In this document: piece after piece, positions 1 to 7,727 of the stretch
Position numbering within the stretch: the first letter of the stretch is position 1
Layout of the letters: each line of letters starts with the position of its first letter
Assembly (NCBI GenBank): GCA_031289575.1
Contig: JAITPE010000032.1
Span: 1 to 19,088, forward strand
Length of the DNA: 19,088 bases
Reading direction: 5' to 3'
Source of the DNA: Spirochaetia bacterium
GTDB lineage: Bacteria; Spirochaetota; UBA4802; UBA5550
Notes under the pieces: model-generated
Seen by the model: only the letters and a program-made list of their open reading frames with translations
Told to the model about the DNA's origin: nothing
The model's database searches: none
Translations under genes and position numbers: made by a program

Positions 1-1
1 C

Positions 2-193
2 GTAGAGGTATATAAACTCTATAACATCAATGACCTTGCGGACATGAGCGCAAAAAACAACAATATGGCAACCATAAACTTAGACCCGACCATTGATGAG
101 CGCATACCCGACAAGTACAGGATAGACGCTGTCGACAACCGTAACTTAGTCTACAAAGGCAAGAAAGAAGAGCAGGCCGACAAGAAAGAATAA
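2..193 (+). CDS. C-terminal fragment of an unidentified protein (5' end outside window)
   Basis: An open frame runs from the window edge to a TAA at 191-193 and encodes 63 residues. It contains ...ERIPDKYRIDAVDNRNLVYKG and ends in a charged, Lys/Glu-rich tail (KGKKEEQADKKE). No signal, membrane segment or recognisable motif lies in the visible part, and I do not recognise the family. An intrinsic terminator begins about 35 nt after the stop, which supports this being the real end of a plus-strand gene. It converges on rplQ. No function is offered. Confidence 0.6.
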   Translation, partial: VEVYKLYNINDLADMSAKNNNMATINLDPTIDERIPDKYRIDAVDNRNLVYKGKKEEQADKKE

Positions 194-224
194 CATTAAC
201 TATGCTACGGCAGCCCCGCCTGCA

Positions 225-258
225 ATAAAAAAGGCGTTACGAAAGTAACGCTTTTTTT
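225..258. terminator. Bidirectional rho-independent terminator
   Basis: The arms at 231-240 (aaggcgttac) and 245-254 (gtaacgcttt) form a 10-bp stem with one G-U pair around a GAAA tetraloop. A run of T follows on the plus strand (252-258), and a matching run of A precedes the stem (227-232), which becomes a U-tract on the minus strand. It therefore fits termination of both the plus-strand gene ending at 193 and the ribosomal operon ending with rplQ at 289. Confidence 0.88.
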
Positions 259-288
259 ATTTCTATACTTAAAGGCCATTCCGCCGCC

Positions 289-774
289 TTATTTCTTGGC
301 TTTCTTCTCTTTGCTTTCTTTTTTGCCTTCTTTTTTCTTGTCGGTCTTTTTGTCTTTCTTGTCGGCCTTCACTGCCGGCTCGATTTTAACCCTTTCAACT
401 AATTCAACACTCGCCATCTCCGCGTTGTCGCCGGTTCTTCTGTCTAAAAGATACATCCTTGTGTAGCCGCCTTTCCTGTCTCTAAAACGCACGGCAATAT
501 CCTCAAAGAGTTTCTTTATTACATCTCTGTTCTTTATAGACTTCATTACTTCACGTTTATTGTGAAGCTTGCTCGCATCTTCCGACTCAGGAATAGCGAG
601 ATTCCTCTTTGCGCGGGTAATTATGCGCTCAGAAAGTTTTTTGAGGACGCGCCCTTTCTGCTTTGTGGTAACAATTCTTTCATGAATAAGCAAAGAAGTT
701 ATCATATTATCGAACATCGCGCTTCTATGGCTCGCGTTTTTTCCCAGCTGTTTAACGCTATTTTTATTTCTCAT
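289..774 (-). CDS. rplQ: 50S ribosomal protein L17, with Lys-rich C-terminal tail
   Basis: L17 binds 23S rRNA near the exit-tunnel side of the large subunit. The N-terminal half (KQLGKNASHRSAMFDNMITSL, RIVTTKQKGRVLKKL) and the RRTGDNAEMASVELVER core are typical of the family. At 161 residues it is longer than the usual roughly 120-130, because about 35 residues after the core form a low-complexity tail of Lys, Asp and Glu. It is the last gene of the alpha segment, 16 nt after rpoA, and is followed by the intrinsic terminator. The ATG at 774 has a GAGG-type ribosome binding site just after the rpoA stop. Confidence 0.96.
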   Translation of the reverse strand: MRNKNSVKQLGKNASHRSAMFDNMITSLLIHERIVTTKQKGRVLKKLSERIITRAKRNLAIPESEDASKLHNKREVMKSIKNRDVIKKLFEDIAVRFRDRKGGYTRMYLLDRRTGDNAEMASVELVERVKIEPAVKADKKDKKTDKKKEGKKESKEKKAKK

Positions 775-790
775 TGCCCTAAAACCTCAC

Positions 791-1756
791 CTAGTCTTTT
801 AAGCCAAGGCTAAGATGGAGAGTCTCCAGCTTAGTCTTAATTTCTTTTAAAACCGCCTCGCTGTAATGCTTGGACTTCTTGAGCTCATCCTCGGTCTTGC
901 GGACAAGCTGCTCAAATGTTGAAACATCCTGCGTCTTCAATGTATTGTAGGCGCGTACGGAAAATTCAATCTCATCAATCGATTTCCCAAGAAGCGAACG
1001 CATTTTCTCAATATTCTCATCTACTTCCTCGACCTCTTCCTCGACCTCTTCCTCAAAATTAATAAAGATAGTCATATGCTCTTTTATAATTTTTGCGGCA
1101 TGAGCCAAGGCGTTATCCGGAGATATTGAGCCGTCTGTCCATATTTCAAGTATCAGCTTGTCATAGTCAGTTCTTTGGCCGACACGGGTATCTTCCACCT
1201 TTATGTTAACCTTCTTTACAGGCGAAAAAATAGAATCTATCGGTATTACGCCGACCGTCTCGGTATTTGACTTATTCATTTCGGCCGGAATATATCCCCG
1301 TCCGCGTTCAATCTGCACTTCCATATCAATGCTTGCGACTTCGTTGAGATGGCAAACAACAAGATCCTTTGTCATCACCTCAATATCAGGATCATTGTTA
1401 AAATCCTGGCCCGTAAGTTCTCCGGAGCCGCTTTTAACGACATGGAGCACCTTGGGCATTTCTCCTTCGTACCTGAAACACAGCTTTTTAAGGTTCAGTA
1501 TTATGCGCGGCACATCCTCATAAATGCCTTCAATCGAATGGAATTCATGAGGTACGCCATCTATCTTAATAGCTGTTATAGCCGCGCCTTCTATAGATGA
1601 AAGCAAAACCCTGCGGAGCGAATTGCCTATTGTAAGGCCGTATCCTCTCTCAAAAGGTTCAGCTACGAATCTGCCGTAATTAGTCTGCAGTTCGCTGTGT
1701 TCAAGATTAATTTTATTTGGTCTTTTGAAGCCCTTTAACAAATTTTTTGGGGCCAT
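791..1756 (-). CDS. rpoA: DNA-directed RNA polymerase subunit alpha
   Basis: Alpha dimerises to nucleate polymerase assembly, and its C-terminal domain contacts upstream promoter DNA and activators. The start is the ATG at 1756, preceded by a perfect GGAGG five bases upstream; the in-frame TTG at 1768 would lie inside that ribosome binding site. The product is 321 residues. The N-terminal domain carries EPFERGYGLTIGNSLRRVLL and SIEGAAITAIKIDGV. An acidic linker (about residues 235-250) contains a 12-bp tandem repeat. The C-terminal domain retains SVRAYNTLK (the E. coli R265/N268 region), but the helix-hairpin-helix GKKS loop (E. coli 296-299) reads SEAV. It follows rpsD by 43 nt. Confidence 0.97.
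   Translation of the reverse strand: MAPKNLLKGFKRPNKINLEHSELQTNYGRFVAEPFERGYGLTIGNSLRRVLLSSIEGAAITAIKIDGVPHEFHSIEGIYEDVPRIILNLKKLCFRYEGEMPKVLHVVKSGSGELTGQDFNNDPDIEVMTKDLVVCHLNEVASIDMEVQIERGRGYIPAEMNKSNTETVGVIPIDSIFSPVKKVNIKVEDTRVGQRTDYDKLILEIWTDGSISPDNALAHAAKIIKEHMTIFINFEEEVEEEVEEVDENIEKMRSLLGKSIDEIEFSVRAYNTLKTQDVSTFEQLVRKTEDELKKSKHYSEAVLKEIKTKLETLHLSLGLKD
1025..1054 (-). repeat. 12-bp tandem repeat (2.5 copies) in the rpoA linker
   Basis: On the plus strand, ttcctcgacctc occurs twice in perfect tandem (1025-1036, 1037-1048), followed by a half unit (1049-1054). The period is a multiple of three, so changes in copy number would keep the frame. In rpoA it encodes repeating Glu-Glu-Glu-Val-type residues in the acidic linker between the two alpha domains. 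Confidence 0.85.
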
Positions 1757-1799
1757 TTTTACCTCCAATTATAAACAAGCAAAATAGTAAAAAACAGTC

Positions 1800-2450
1800 T
1801 TACTTCGAGTAGAGCTCAATTACCAATTGCTCATTAAAATCAGCAGCGATATCAGCCCTTACAGGGAGCCTCAGAATCTTTCCCGACTTATTTTCAAAAT
1901 CGACCTCAAGCCATTCAGGTACTGATTCAGAAGCCTTGGTGAGCATTATTGAGCCTTCAAGAAACGGGTTTTGTTTAAAATTTTCACAAATCATAACCAC
2001 CATGCTTTCTCTCACAAGAAAAGATGGGATATCAACAACTTTGCCGTTTACCGTAACATGCTTATGATGCACAAGCTGCCTCGCCTGATTACGGGATGTC
2101 GCAAAACCCATGCGGTAGATAACATTCTCAAGCCGCCTCTCCAGCAATGAAAGCATATTATCGCCGGTTACTCCTTTCATTCTATTAGCCTCATGGAATG
2201 TCCGCCTAAACTGTTTCTCAAGCAGGCAATAGCTGCGTTTGATCTTCTGTTTTTCACGAAGCTGCACAGCGTAATCAGACATCTTTGTGCGTCTCTTCTT
2301 CGGCGGCCCAGGAGGATACTTCTTGGTCTTAGTATGAGATGCCCCTTCTTTCAACGGGCATTTATCTGTCATGCAGCGCTGCCCCTTGAGCATCAACGGC
2401 TGCATTTCTCTTCTGCATAATTTACAAACTGGTCCGGTATATCTCGCCAT
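1800..2450 (-). CDS. rpsD: 30S ribosomal protein S4 (zinc-binding form)
   Basis: S4 is a primary 16S rRNA binder that nucleates assembly of the 30S body and helps fidelity. The start is the ATG at 2450 (MARYTGPVCKLC), with GGAG eight bases upstream; the longer frame would run back into rpsK. The product is 216 residues. Four cysteines in C-x2-C-x13-C-x4-C spacing (C9, C12, C26, C31) match the zinc-binding S4 class. The S4 RNA-binding domain follows (MLSLLERRLENVIYRMGFA, RNQARQLVHHKHVTVNG). It lies between rpsK (13 nt) and rpoA (43 nt), the alpha-operon order also seen in Leptospira and enterobacteria. In E. coli S4 represses this operon; I did not identify its RNA target here. Confidence 0.96.
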   Translation of the reverse strand: MARYTGPVCKLCRREMQPLMLKGQRCMTDKCPLKEGASHTKTKKYPPGPPKKRRTKMSDYAVQLREKQKIKRSYCLLEKQFRRTFHEANRMKGVTGDNMLSLLERRLENVIYRMGFATSRNQARQLVHHKHVTVNGKVVDIPSFLVRESMVVMICENFKQNPFLEGSIMLTKASESVPEWLEVDFENKSGKILRLPVRADIAADFNEQLVIELYSK

Positions 2451-2463
2451 TTCTATCGCTCCA

Positions 2464-2850
2464 TCAAACCCTTCTGCGTTTTTTCGGACGGCACCCATTA
2501 TGTGGAACCGGCGTAACATCTTTTATTTTAGTAACATTTATTCCAGACTGGAACAGCGATCTGATTGCGGCTTCACGCCCGATTCCAGGTCCTTTTACAA
2601 ATACTTCAACAGTTCTAAGCCCGGCGATTTCCAGAGCCTTTGTAGCGGCGGATTTAGCCGCCATTTGAGCCGCAAAAGGCGTTGATTTTCTTGAGCCCTT
2701 AAAGCCTTCCCCGCCGGATGTCGCCCACGAAATCACATTGCCTTGCATATCTGTAAGAGTGATTATAGTATTATTATATGTCGCCCTGATAAAAGCCTTC
2801 CCTATTGGAACATTCTTTTTTTCTTTTTTTCGGGTCCTCTTCTGTTTCAC
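2464..2850 (-). CDS. rpsK: 30S ribosomal protein S11
   Basis: S11 sits on the 30S platform and contacts 16S rRNA near the E site. Family blocks visible are [50 protein letters not shown] and the C-terminal [16 protein letters not shown]. The product is 128 residues, the usual length. The start codon is GTG at 2850, with a strong AAGGAG eight bases upstream. It follows rpsM by 12 nt and precedes rpsD by 13 nt. Confidence 0.97.
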   Translation of the reverse strand: MKQKRTRKKEKKNVPIGKAFIRATYNNTIITLTDMQGNVISWATSGGEGFKGSRKSTPFAAQMAAKSAATKALEIAGLRTVEVFVKGPGIGREAAIRSLFQSGINVTKIKDVTPVPHNGCRPKKRRRV

Positions 2851-2862
2851 AACCGATACTCC

Positions 2863-3234
2863 TTATTTCTTTTTCTTTCCGGTGGCAGCGCGTCTGTTGC
2901 CCTTTCTGGTTCTTGCGTTATTCTTCGTATTTTGTCCGCGCACAGGCAATCCTCTGCGGTGTCTTATTCCTCTGTAACAGCCGATGTCCATAAGGCGTTT
3001 TATGTTCATGGCAAGTTCGCTTCTTAGATCACCTTCCACCTTTGTTGTGCTGTCAATGGTCTTTCTCAACTCATTGACTTCCTCATCAGTGAGGTCTTTT
3101 ACCCTTTTATCGGGATCGACTTTCGATTCGGCTATGACCTTTTTTGACGTCGCCGGACCGATACCGAAAATATATGTCAGAGCGATTTCTATTTTTTTGT
3201 TATTGGGTAAATCAACACCTGAAATTCGTGCCAT
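2863..3234 (-). CDS. rpsM: 30S ribosomal protein S13
   Basis: S13 is in the 30S head and forms inter-subunit bridges and contacts with P-site tRNA. The sequence begins [26 protein letters not shown], contains the [19 protein letters not shown] block and ends in a basic tail ([15 protein letters not shown]) that would reach the P site. At 123 residues it has normal length. The ATG at 3234 has an AGAGGA ribosome binding site in the 13-nt gap after rpmJ. Confidence 0.97.
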   Translation of the reverse strand: MARISGVDLPNNKKIEIALTYIFGIGPATSKKVIAESKVDPDKRVKDLTDEEVNELRKTIDSTTKVEGDLRSELAMNIKRLMDIGCYRGIRHRRGLPVRGQNTKNNARTRKGNRRAATGKKKK

Positions 3235-3247
3235 AATTCCTCTTAAC

Positions 3248-3382
3248 CTAGTGCTTTTTTATTGTTCTAATTTTTTGTCTTTGCTTATGCCTTGGGTTAC
3301 TGCAAATCACGCGCAAAACACCGTGCCTCTTTATAACCTTGCACTCACTGCAAATCTTTTTTACCGAAACTCGAACCTTCAT
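3248..3382 (-). CDS. rpmJ: 50S ribosomal protein L36 (zinc-binding form), short gene
   Basis: The reverse complement of 3382-3248 reads [20 protein letters not shown], then [16 protein letters not shown] and a short basic tail ending at TAG, 44 residues in all. This is L36, with the zinc ligand set C11, C14, C27 and H32. The usual length is about 37-38, so the tail (KIRTIKKH) is 6-7 residues longer. An AGAGGT ribosome binding site lies 6-7 nt before the ATG. It sits in its standard place between infA (52 nt away) and rpsM (13 nt). L36 organises 23S rRNA below the peptidyl transferase centre. Confidence 0.95.
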   Translation of the reverse strand: MKVRVSVKKICSECKVIKRHGVLRVICSNPRHKQRQKIRTIKKH

Positions 3383-3434
3383 TTATATACCTCTGCTCTG
3401 ATTAAAGACTGTTCATTTAATACTGATATTTTCA

Positions 3435-3653
3435 TCACTTAGACCTATATGTAATGCGCCCGCGCTTAAGGTCATACGGCGATAACTCAACAGTGACTTT
3501 ATCGCCCGAAAGTATTTTTATGTAATGCATACGCATTTTGCCCGATATATGCGCCAGAACCACATGCCCGTTATCAAGCTTTACGCGAAACATCGCGTTC
3601 GGAAGCGGCTCTACTACTGTACCTTCAACCTCAATCGGTTCCTCTTTTGCCAT
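3435..3653 (-). CDS. infA: Translation initiation factor IF-1
   Basis: IF-1 is an OB-fold protein that occupies the 30S A site during initiation. The 72-residue product has the standard family length and blocks: [40 protein letters not shown] and [26 protein letters not shown] ribosome binding site overlaps the secY stop, and secY ends only 6 nt upstream. The common placement secY-adk-map-infA is reduced here to secY-infA. Confidence 0.97.
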   Translation of the reverse strand: MAKEEPIEVEGTVVEPLPNAMFRVKLDNGHVVLAHISGKMRMHYIKILSGDKVTVELSPYDLKRGRITYRSK

Positions 3654-3659
3654 TAACCC

Positions 3660-4994
3660 CTACCTGCGGCCTTTAATCCTCTTATTGGTAAACCCATCGT
3701 AATGCCGCATAAGCAGCTGAGACTCAATCTGCTTCAATGTGTCAAGGGTAACGCCGACCATGATGAGCAGCGAAGTTCCTCCAAAGAGGTAGGCCATTTC
3801 AGGATCAACCTGTTCCGGCCATATCTTTATAATAAAATCAGGCACTATAGCAATACAAGCAAGAAATATAGAGCCCGACAGTGTTATTCTGTTAAGAATA
3901 TACATTATATAATCCGCGGTATTCTGCCCCGGCCGTATTCCGGGAATAAATCCTCCGTATTTTTTCAAATTATCAGCTATATCTGTAGGATTAAAACGGA
4001 TAGCCGTATAGAAAAAACAGAAAAAGATTATCAAGCCGGCATACAAAGCCACATAGGGAATCTGCCCCGGCGACAGCCAATACTGCAGCTGATTAAGAAA
4101 AGCGTATTTGCTTCCCCCAAGCATGTTTATAATCTGCGAAGGGAACATCAATAGAGCCGAGGCAAAAATAATCGGGATAACCCCGGCGGCGTTAACCTTT
4201 AACGGCAAAAACTGGCTTGTCTGCTGAGTCATACTTCCGCCTGCTGTCATTCGCTTTCCATATTGCAATGGAATCTTTCTCGTTCCCAGTGTCAACAAAA
4301 TTGAAGCGGCAATGACTAAAATAAGTATACCCGCAAGCATTATTCCCACAATAGGCTCTCCAGAGTCGCCTATTTTTTTCATGGTCTGGAAAACAGCCTG
4401 CGGAGCCCTTACAACAATACCGGCCATAATAAGCATCGAGATTCCATTTCCTATGCCGCGCTCCGTTATCATCTCTCCGAACCACATCAAAACAATAGTA
4501 CCTGTTGTTATTGCGACAACCGACATTATTACAAAACCCGCTCCCGAGTCCTCAGGTACAACAGAAACTCCAGCGCCCCTCATGCTCTGCATCCACCGGG
4601 TGAGCGCGAAAGACTGAATGGCGCACAAAAAGACCGTGCCGTATTTTATATACTGATTTAATTTTTTCTGCCCTTCGTGGCCTTCTTTTGAAAGCGCTTC
4701 CAAATAGGGAAAGACCACTTTCAGCAAATCCACAATAATTGAAGATGATATATACGGCATTATTCCCAGCGCAAAAATGGTAAAGCGCTTGAGCGCTCCG
4801 CCGGCAAAAATATCAAAGAAATCCATAAATCCGGTAGACTGCGCCTCTGAGAAATAGGCGTTCAGCGCCTCTACATTTATTCCCGGAATAGGTATATGAG
4901 CGCCTATTCTGTATACAACAAAGATTGCCAGAGTAAAAAGGATTCTTTTTCTTAAATCGGGGATCTTAAAAATATTGACTACAACATTTGACAT
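3660..4994 (-). CDS. secY: Preprotein translocase channel subunit SecY
   Basis: SecY forms the protein-conducting channel of the Sec translocon in the inner membrane. The product is 444 residues with about ten hydrophobic segments. Family blocks include FVVYRIGAHIPIPGIN near the first membrane helix, FFDIFAGGALKRFTIFALGIMPYISSSIIVDLL (plug and TM2 region), ERGIGNGISMLIMAGIV, the GVIPIIFASALLMFP loop and FYTAIRFNPTDIADNLKKYGGFIPGIRPG before the last helices. It starts 9 nt after rplO and ends 6 nt before infA, the standard spc-operon position. Confidence 0.97.
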   Translation of the reverse strand: MSNVVVNIFKIPDLRKRILFTLAIFVVYRIGAHIPIPGINVEALNAYFSEAQSTGFMDFFDIFAGGALKRFTIFALGIMPYISSSIIVDLLKVVFPYLEALSKEGHEGQKKLNQYIKYGTVFLCAIQSFALTRWMQSMRGAGVSVVPEDSGAGFVIMSVVAITTGTIVLMWFGEMITERGIGNGISMLIMAGIVVRAPQAVFQTMKKIGDSGEPIVGIMLAGILILVIAASILLTLGTRKIPLQYGKRMTAGGSMTQQTSQFLPLKVNAAGVIPIIFASALLMFPSQIINMLGGSKYAFLNQLQYWLSPGQIPYVALYAGLIIFFCFFYTAIRFNPTDIADNLKKYGGFIPGIRPGQNTADYIMYILNRITLSGSIFLACIAIVPDFIIKIWPEQVDPEMAYLFGGTSLLIMVGVTLDTLKQIESQLLMRHYDGFTNKRIKGRR

Positions 4995-5003
4995 CGGATT
5001 AGC

Positions 5004-5462
5004 CTATTCTGCCTTTTCCTTTTTGGATGACGTCCGTATAATGGCTTTACCGCCTGTTTTTTCAATTTTTTCCTGGGCCGATTTGGAAAAAGCATCGGCT
5101 GTAACTGTAATAGCCTTTGTAATTTCACCATTGCCAAGAATCTTCACAAGGGAATCCTCTTTCATATAGCCCGCTTTAATAAAGACATCAGGATCAGCTG
5201 TGCTTATATTCATCTTTTCAAGCTGAGATACGTTTATAAGCTGGTACTCTTTTTTAAATATATTATTAAAACCGCGCTTTGGTATGCGCCTCTGAAGGGG
5301 CATCTGGCCGCCCTCAAACCCAACGCGTGACCGGCTGCCCGAACGGCTCATTTGTCCCTTTTGGCCGCGCCCAGCGGTTTTTCCGGTTCCGCTGGCATTG
5401 CCGCAGCCCACGCGTTTTCTTTTTTTTACAGATGCGGGTTTTTTAAGCTGATATAATTCCAT
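5004..5462 (-). CDS. rplO: 50S ribosomal protein L15
   Basis: L15 is a late-assembly large-subunit protein with a long, Gly/Arg-rich N-terminal extension that threads into 23S rRNA. That extension is visible (RVGCGNASGTGKTAGRGQKG, then SRSGSRSRVGFEGGQMPLQRRIPKRGF). The globular C-terminal half includes VKILGNGEITKAITVTADAFSKSA. At 152 residues it is normal length. It is 12 nt after rpmD and 9 nt before secY. Confidence 0.96.
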   Translation of the reverse strand: MELYQLKKPASVKKRKRVGCGNASGTGKTAGRGQKGQMSRSGSRSRVGFEGGQMPLQRRIPKRGFNNIFKKEYQLINVSQLEKMNISTADPDVFIKAGYMKEDSLVKILGNGEITKAITVTADAFSKSAQEKIEKTGGKAIIRTSSKKEKAE

Positions 5463-5474
5463 TGTTAATTCTCA

Positions 5475-5660
5475 CTAATTAATTTCCTTAACCTCAACAA
5501 GGTGATGCACCTTGTTGAGCATGCCGCGGATTACCGGCGTATCATCATGTTCGCGGACAGCGTTCATGCGCCGCAGTCCTAAGGCTCTCATGGTAGCCCT
5601 TTGTTTTGGGCTCTCTGTTATTATACTCTTTATCTGTTTTACTAAAATTTTTTTTGCCAT
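5475..5660 (-). CDS. rpmD: 50S ribosomal protein L30
   Basis: This is a 61-residue large-subunit protein. ILVKQIKSIITESPKQRATMRALGLRRMN followed by a VIRGMLNKVHHLVEV segment is the L30 pattern. The start is taken as the ATG at 5660 (MAKKIL), 5 nt after the rpsE stop; a TTG at 5675 would overlap rpsE and add residues not seen in the family. It precedes rplO by 12 nt, the conserved rpsE-rpmD-rplO order. Confidence 0.95.
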   Translation of the reverse strand: MAKKILVKQIKSIITESPKQRATMRALGLRRMNAVREHDDTPVIRGMLNKVHHLVEVKEIN

Positions 5661-5665
5661 GCCGC

Positions 5666-6178
5666 TTATTCCCAAAGTTTATTGATTGTAATATCGCGAA
5701 GCCTGGCAGCCTCTTCTAGGCTTCTTAGCTGTTTCAGGCCGTCCAATGTCGCTTTAACAAGATTCACCGGGTTTCTCGACCCCTGAGCCTTTGCAAGTAT
5801 GTCCGATATTCCTGCGCGTTCAAGAACAGCGCGTACCGACTCTCCCGCAATAATTCCCGTACCCGGAGCGGCCGGCTTCAATATGACCTTTGCGGATTTA
5901 AACTTTCCTATGACCTCGTGCGGAATCGTGGCCTTTCTCAAAGATACTTTATATAGATTTTTTTTCGCGTTTTCCTTGCTCTTATCAATAGCGTCAGGAA
6001 CCTCGTTCGCCTTTCCAAAACCAACTCCCACATGACCGGCGCCGTCACCTACAACAGCAAGAGCATTGAAAGAAAATCTTCGTCCGCCCTTTACTACTTT
6101 CGCGACACGGTTTATAACAACAATCTTCTCGGTTATTTCAAGACCTTCGGGGCTTACTCTCTTTCTAAAAATTTTCAT
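5666..6178 (-). CDS. rpsE: 30S ribosomal protein S5
   Basis: S5 lies at the mRNA entry side of the 30S subunit and contributes to decoding fidelity together with S4. The N-terminal double-stranded RNA-binding fold is seen as [21 protein letters not shown] and [22 protein letters not shown]. The C-terminal half contains [20 protein letters not shown] and the [17 protein letters not shown] motif. The length is 170 residues. The ATG at 6178 is 3 nt after rplR, with GGAG at the end of that gene serving as ribosome binding site. Confidence 0.97.
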   Translation of the reverse strand: MKIFRKRVSPEGLEITEKIVVINRVAKVVKGGRRFSFNALAVVGDGAGHVGVGFGKANEVPDAIDKSKENAKKNLYKVSLRKATIPHEVIGKFKSAKVILKPAAPGTGIIAGESVRAVLERAGISDILAKAQGSRNPVNLVKATLDGLKQLRSLEEAARLRDITINKLWE

Positions 6179-6181
6179 GTT

Positions 6182-6547
6182 CTAAAACTCCAAACCATTT
6201 TCTCGCGCCGATTCGGCAAACGCCTTAATCTTGCCGTGATACAAATTCCCGTTACGATCAAAAACAACCTTCTTTAATCCTTTTTCCACAGCTTTCTCCG
6301 CAAAGAATTTTCCAAGGGCAAGCGCCGCCTCAATATTTTTTTTACTCTTAAGGCTTTTGAAATCCTCAGCCAATGTAGAAACTCCCAGAAGAGTTACGCC
6401 TTTTTCATCGTCTATAATCTGTGCGTAAAAACTTGTATTGCTTTTGGAAATGCACAGTCTCAGATTGCCTTTTTGCGCGCGTATCTTCTTCTTGATGCGC
6501 AGCTTTCTTCTAAGAAGAGTATTTTTTTTTGCTGTAGTCCTATCCAT
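6182..6547 (-). CDS. rplR: 50S ribosomal protein L18
   Basis: L18 binds 5S rRNA together with L5 in the central protuberance. The product is 121 residues: a basic N terminus (RRKLRIKKKIRAQKGNLRLCI), then FYAQIIDDEKGVTLLGVSTL and the C-terminal VVFDRNGNLYHGKIKAFAES, with the conserved FDR-G-YHG-K-A pattern. It is 2 nt after rplF and 3 nt before rpsE, so translational coupling is likely. Confidence 0.97.
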   Translation of the reverse strand: MDRTTAKKNTLLRRKLRIKKKIRAQKGNLRLCISKSNTSFYAQIIDDEKGVTLLGVSTLAEDFKSLKSKKNIEAALALGKFFAEKAVEKGLKKVVFDRNGNLYHGKIKAFAESARENGLEF

Positions 6548-6549
6548 CT

Positions 6550-7086
6550 CTATTTCCCTGTCTTCCCGGCTTTTTTCCTTACAGCCTCATTTTTATAACG
6601 GATTCCCTTTCCTTTATAGGGTTCAGGCGGACGCAATTTTCTTATATCGGCCGCGACCTGGCCTACCATCTGCTTATTGATGCCTTTAACCTTAATTTTT
6701 GTAGGTTCAAGCACCTGAAGAACTATTCCCTTAGGAGCTTCGAATGTTATATTGTGAGAATAACCAAGCTGGAAAAGTATATTCCCGCCCTGCTGAGTAG
6801 CGCGGTATCCAACCCCTATAATTTCCAGGTCCTTTTCAAAACCCTGCGATGTTCCAACGACCATATTGTTTATTAAAGAACGGAAAAGTCCCTGCAACGC
6901 GACTAAGCTTTTTTCCTCATTTTCGGACTTTATAAGGACAACATCCCCATCCTTTGAAACAAGGACTCCGTCAAGTACATCTAACCTGTCTTCCCCAAGA
7001 GGGCCTTTCGCAGAAACAGTCTTTCCGCTGATATTTATTTCAACATTCTGCGGGACTTTTATTGGTTTATTTCCTATTCTTGACAT
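6550..7086 (-). CDS. rplF: 50S ribosomal protein L6
   Basis: L6 lies near the base of the L7/L12 stalk close to the factor-binding site. The product is 178 residues with the tandem L6 fold: MSRIGNKPIKVPQNVEINIS at the start, then IIGVGYRATQQGGNILFQLGYSH, and the signature RPPEPYKGKGIRYKNEAVRKKAGK at the end. It is 23 nt after rpsH and 2 nt before rplR. Confidence 0.97.
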   Translation of the reverse strand: MSRIGNKPIKVPQNVEINISGKTVSAKGPLGEDRLDVLDGVLVSKDGDVVLIKSENEEKSLVALQGLFRSLINNMVVGTSQGFEKDLEIIGVGYRATQQGGNILFQLGYSHNITFEAPKGIVLQVLEPTKIKVKGINKQMVGQVAADIRKLRPPEPYKGKGIRYKNEAVRKKAGKTGK

Positions 7087-7109
7087 AATTACTCACTTCT
7101 ACGGTATTA

Positions 7110-7514
7110 TTATGATATCTCACAAATTATCTCGCCGCCGACATTAAGCTTTTTGGCGGCTTTGCTTGTGATTACTCCTTTAGATGTAGAGAGTATCCAC
7201 ACGCCAATATTGTTAAGAACCGGCTTTAAATCCTCCGCCTTGACATAAACACGCCTGCCGGGTTTGCTTATACGTGTCAGATTTAGTATAGCAGACTCAT
7301 TGACAGTGGGATATTTTAGGTATATTCTCAATATCTTCTGTTTATTGGGGGAATCAATAAGTTTATAGTTTTTTATAAACCCTTCGTCCTTCAATATTTT
7401 GGTTATAGCCACTTTCAGCTTGGAAAATGGAATATCAACCTTTAAATGTCCCGCCTGTATGGCGTTCCTGATTCTTGTCAGCATATCTGAAATCGGGTCT
7501 GTAACAGCACTCAT
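7110..7514 (-). CDS. rpsH: 30S ribosomal protein S8
   Basis: S8 is a primary 16S rRNA binder for the central domain; in E. coli it also represses the spc operon. The product is 134 residues, with DPISDMLTRIRNAIQAGH at the N terminus and the C-terminal block GVWILSTSKGVITSKAAKKLNVGGEIICEI, which contains the STSKG RNA contact motif. The ATG at 7514 has a GGAG ribosome binding site after the rpsN stop (16-nt gap). Confidence 0.97.
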   Translation of the reverse strand: MSAVTDPISDMLTRIRNAIQAGHLKVDIPFSKLKVAITKILKDEGFIKNYKLIDSPNKQKILRIYLKYPTVNESAILNLTRISKPGRRVYVKAEDLKPVLNNIGVWILSTSKGVITSKAAKKLNVGGEIICEIS

Positions 7515-7530
7515 TTTAGTTTTGCTCCGC

Positions 7531-7716
7531 TTACCATGATGATTTTGTAACGCCAGGGAGCTGCCCTTCGTTAGCTAATTTTCTAAAACACAACCGGCAC
7601 ATATCAAAACGTCTCATATACGCCCTCGGTCTTCCGCATATATGGCAGCGGTTATATTCACGTACACTAAATTTCGCCGTCCTCTGCTGCTTGGCGATCA
7701 TACTTGTTTTTGCCAC
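7531..7716 (-). CDS. rpsN: 30S ribosomal protein S14, type Z (zinc-binding)
   Basis: This is the short, 61-residue zinc form of S14, a 30S head protein. Ligands C24 and C27 (RCHICGRPR) and C40 and C43 ([18 protein letters not shown]) are complete. The start is GTG at 7716, with GGAGAG about six bases upstream. It lies between rplE (11 nt) and rpsH (16 nt), the usual place. Some bacteria carry a longer cysteine-free paralogue elsewhere for zinc starvation; none is in this window. Confidence 0.97.
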   Translation of the reverse strand: MAKTSMIAKQQRTAKFSVREYNRCHICGRPRAYMRRFDMCRLCFRKLANEGQLPGVTKSSW

Positions 7717-7727
7717 AATATTCTCTC

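Noticed and set aside
2451..2519. N-terminal extension of S4
   Set aside because: This stretch overlaps the 3' end of rpsK, and the MARYTGPVCKLC start at 2450 has its own GGAG.
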